From contig VZTJ01003848.1 of assembly GCA_013397795.1 (NCBI GenBank), positions 1,273,255-1,337,254 on the forward strand: DNA of 64,000 nt, in the 5' to 3' direction. A model generated the notes under the pieces. The model was not told the origin of the DNA. It was given only the letters and a program-made list of their open reading frames with translations, and made no database searches. Below are positions 60,689 through 64,000 of this stretch, in pieces. The first letter of the stretch is position 1, and the number at the start of each line of letters is the position of its first letter. Origin of the DNA: Orthonyx spaldingii. Taxonomy: Eukaryota; Chordata; Aves; Passeriformes; Orthonychidae. A program made the position numbers and the translations under genes.

Positions 60689-63324
60689 GCCATGGGGTGC
60701 TGTGTATTTTACAAGAGTGCACTGCGTGAGCGATGGCTTGGTGAGCTCATGCATGAGTGTGGCACAGGGCCAAAGGAGGCATGTACAACCTGAAGGTGAC
60801 GTGGTGATGCAGCATCCAGAGACCATCGCAAAAACCTTGTGAGGCTGGCAGAGCACTGTGGCTTTTGGCTGTCTAGTGCAATAATGAACTTTGCTTTCCC
60901 CTTTGTCCTTTGCGCTCCAGCTTTTGCTCTTCAAGTGGCCAGTATACTAAAAGAAGGTCTCAAAGTGAATATGAAGTTGGAAGGTGATTTCCCATGTTTG
61001 CTGCAGTTACGAGCTGGGTCAATAGAAGAGACTGATTTGCATACCCCATATGATAGAAATCTCAGTGTTTTGGAGGAAGAACTGACTGTGCAGTGCTGCA
61101 CACTGGGACAATCCAAGGACAATTATCCCTGCAGCCCATCCCTGAGGTGACACAGAAACCACAGTAGTTCTACAGCTGTCTCTTCCCAGGAAGAGCCACG
61201 GGGTCACTGCTTGTGTGGGAGGAAGGTCACTAAAGACTTTCCATGGGAGAAGCCCCTATGTCTGTTCAGACACTGGGCATGGCCCACATGGTTCGATGAG
61301 TTGAGGCTGTAGCTGGTAGGCAGCAAAGTGAGGTTTTCTGATGAAAATTACTGCAACACAGGGCAGGGGTTCTGAGATGTTGTGCTGAGTGACAGGACTC
61401 TATGACTGGGCTGTGGGATGTCACAAGATGGATAGGAAGCAGAGGGTTTTCCGGGAGTGAATGAGGGACCCTCTCTGCCATTTGAGGTAGGGACTCAGTA
61501 CCTGCTGTCCCTTCTCTGTTTGAGCAAGACAGCTTTCTACACCCCTCCCCTCCACTTTCCAGGGAATGAAGAAATAGAGGCACCCCATTAGTTCAGGGGA
61601 AGGCAGTCTCTTTGCTCTTTGCCACCATTCTAGCATCCCACCGAGGATCTCGCCCCAGCAGCATGGTAAGAGATGCCACCATGGCACCCTCACTGCATGG
61701 CACTGTGAGGGTCCATGTGTGCTTTAGTTGCAGCCATTTTTAGTTCTGTTATGCTTAAAGCTGTTCTCAAACTGGAGGGTGATCACAACTCCCTAAGAAA
61801 GAGCTGGAGCCCTCCTAGTTGGGATGGTGACCCACCAACCTTCACGTCTGTGGAGTTATCCTGAACTGAGCCCCCCTTGTGGGGAGAGGGACCTGGTAGC
61901 ACTTATGGTGCTTCATTGATGGAGAAGTTATTGCAGGGATTGAAGGAGCCCAAACTCACCCTTTCGCTCCTGTCAGACTTGTGTTTAAGGCTGATGGTTT
62001 ACATTCCAGGATGCACTGCTTAATTGCTAATGAATTTGCCTGATGGAGCAGGAATGGGGAAGGGAAGACAAGTCATGGCTGTATGAATGTACATGGGGAA
62101 TCAGGAATGTCATGTGAGGTTCCAAAATAAAAAGAAGTTGAAGGGAAGGGTGAATAAGAAAGGATAAATCAATGCTGGCCGTTGGAAGGAGGTGAGGGTG
62201 GTGCCACTGTGAACTGGAGCAAGCCCCATGTCCAGGGTTTACAGCCAGCCAGGCTATCTTTCCACACATTAAATCCCCATGTCTGACAGAGCAGAATCCT
62301 TTTTCCAGGCCTAAAGAATTTGTTGAGGAGTCCTTAGGTCTTCCTGAATAAAGATTTACACCAGGAAATTTACTGGCTTGTACCATAGGGGCATAAGGAT
62401 AGTCATCCTATTGTACGATTTTGTTTCTGATTATCTTATAGAGGAGTAGAATTGCTATAATTTCTGATGCTTTCCCAGTTGCATATGACATTAGGCAATT
62501 GAATAAATAAGTGTTAAATGATAATGAGCTGTTTATTCATTACCTGCATCCCTTGATTTGTGACTGATTTCCATCTGGCCTTCAGAGGAGCTCTCTATTG
62601 ATTAGGGGGTAGGGTATATGCTCTGCAAGCTTTAAGGACAGCAGGTCTCAGTGTTCTTTTAAACTGAGACTAATATGCTTGGCTTCAGGGTGTCAAAGAT
62701 GCTGTGTTAGGAACATGTTTTCTGTACACCAACACACAATTATTTTCCTCTCAATGTTCCTTTCTTGGCAAGTAAGCTAAGGGCCTAAGAGTGCATACTG
62801 GACATGATCTTTGGGAACTTTAAATTGCTATGGTCAGACATTATAGGAATAGTAATTTCCTAAATATATGACCGGCTGAGAATCAAGTTTCCAGCAATAG
62901 TTGTAGATGTGAAAGACCTGAAAGTAAGTGCAGAAGACCTTGACCTCAACAGGCAAAATACCCCTGACAGAAAATCCCTCTAAGCCAGTAAAACACCACC
63001 CAGGTGTGCAGGAACAAATGCATGTCAGAAATTCCTGTGGATCATCTACCAGCCTGCCTTTCCCCAGGACACAGGTGAAGGTACCAAGCAGAGGTGCAAG
63101 AGCAGCCCCAAGCCCCACCAGGGGCTGACAGTTTGAAAGGGCAGGAGGAATCTCCATCACCGACAGGCAGAATCACTGCCACCCCCACCACCTCAGGCAA
63201 GACTATTGGTCCTTATTTATTAATAAGCAGGTAATAAATTTGAACAAAATCTGAACTAAACCACTTTGAAATCTAAAATTCCTGTGGACTTTCTGGGCAG
63301 AAGCTCTGACAAACTTTGCTGCAC

Positions 63325-63343
63325 TTTGTAGTTATACTACAAA
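63325..63343. repeat. Perfect inverted repeat, 8-bp arms, 3-bp spacer
   Basis: TTTGTAGT-TAT-ACTACAAA lies within AT-rich unique DNA. This could be a dimeric factor site or chance. Confidence 0.85.
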
Positions 63344-64000
63344 ATGTTTAGTTTGACTTGATTGCAGCAAATCTGATCCTTTCTCTCAATTTTTTAATTT
63401 TCATTTGATAAAACAGAACTCCAAACTCATTAATTTGTGCTGCTGTTTTCTCTGTTTAGTGGTATGTTTGATGTATCCCATTTGTTTTCACTCAATCAGC
63501 TAGTATTAATGGCAATAGAATTCAAGTACACAAAGACTTTTGTTATTGAATTTCAATTGTGATCTTTTAGACAGACATAATAAATTGTCAGTATGTGTTA
63601 AACAGTTTTGCTTGTTATGGTTTCAAATGGAATAAAGGACTGATGCAGATCCTTCAAGCTGACAAAATTTGTAACTTCCACATCAAGAAAAGACAAGGAT
63701 TTTTGCAATGCCTTGATGAAAGCAAAGCTTCTCCTTGAGCCAAGGGCTGTCTTAACAGAGGAACCTGAAGGATGGTAATGGGAGCATGTTGGCAGTGAAT
63801 GCACAGATAAAGCATTTGCTAGAAGCAAAAACCACAGGAAATTATAATTCTCTTCATGCTTTGAATAATGAATGCTTGAAGCTTTAAATGTTGTGTATTT
63901 TCCTTGTGCTTTGAGGGTCAGGGTCAGGGAATATCCACTTGTCCTCTCCTTGAGTGATGAAAAAGACTATAACTCAAGACCCTGTCTTTTTTTAGACCAT

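Larger units (their letters stand above)
60501..64000. other. Single-copy non-coding DNA to the window end
   Basis: Frames up to 119 codons (62027-62386, minus) are unrecognised. Contents: a CTCF-like site (60674-60688), complex AT-rich DNA at 62450-62570 and 63200-63600, and a perfect 8-bp-arm inverted repeat at 63325-63343. No transposon signature. Confidence 0.55.

Noticed and set aside
63113..63127. Second CTCF-like site in 'ccccaccaggggctgaca'
   Set aside because: Lacks the GGC that follows the core; weaker than the site at 60674 and explicable by chance.
1..64000. CRISPR arrays, bacterial operons, rRNA genes, integrons
   Set aside because: No regularly spaced repeats, no ribosome-binding-site-led gene runs and no rRNA signature; the CR1 and LTR elements show vertebrate nuclear DNA.

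Overview
The window is vertebrate nuclear DNA, almost certainly from a bird. The main evidence is a scatter of CR1 LINE fragments. Their 3' ends carry the avian hallmarks: a terminal ATTCTATG repeat and the 'gatgatctttaaggtcccttcc' type of 3' UTR (seen as its reverse complement where the copy lies on the minus strand). Two LTRs of the ERVL-like type that begins TGTCCTGGTTTCAG and is common in Neoaves add to this. Composition is AT-rich with few CpGs, many homopolymer tracts and two short N gaps (11146-11180 and 31935-31955). Nothing is bacterial: no operons, no ribosome-binding-site spacing, no CRISPR array. A neoavian host is an inference from the LTR type; the species cannot be named.

I find no host protein-coding gene that I can support. 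All open frames are short (the longest is 163 codons), overlap on opposite strands, and resemble no family I recognise, apart from two stretches that are decayed CR1 reverse-transcriptase ORF2. The window is therefore best read as part of a gene desert or a very large intron. I cannot tell which, and a small exon could be hidden.

Layout: 1-9.2 kb is single-copy sequence with a polypurine repeat at the left edge, a dense transcription-factor motif cluster near 2.1 kb and a perfect 2 x 24 bp duplication at 2.9 kb. From 9.2 to 26.5 kb there are one CR1 fragment, a gap and long poly(T) tracts at 14.1 and 15.0 kb in otherwise unique DNA. From 26.5 to 46.3 kb there is a CR1 tail fragment, a second gap inside a poly(T) tract, a short CR1 tip and several AT-rich blocks that look like conserved non-coding elements. 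From 46.3 to 60.5 kb is the repeat-rich part: the largest CR1 copy with ORF2 remnants, two related solo LTRs in the same orientation about 10 kb apart, further CR1 tips, a palindromic MITE-like remnant and an internal CR1-type ORF2 fragment. From 60.5 to 64 kb is unique DNA with a good CTCF-like site at its left end.

There is no gene network to describe. Activity here, if any, would be cis-regulatory. The most promising places are the motif cluster at 2.09-2.19 kb, the CNE-like blocks at 13.7, 28.2, 32.4, 36.9 and 53.5 kb, the promoter-bearing LTR at 47.9-48.5 kb and the CTCF-like site at 60.7 kb. I did not find a convincing new biological system.
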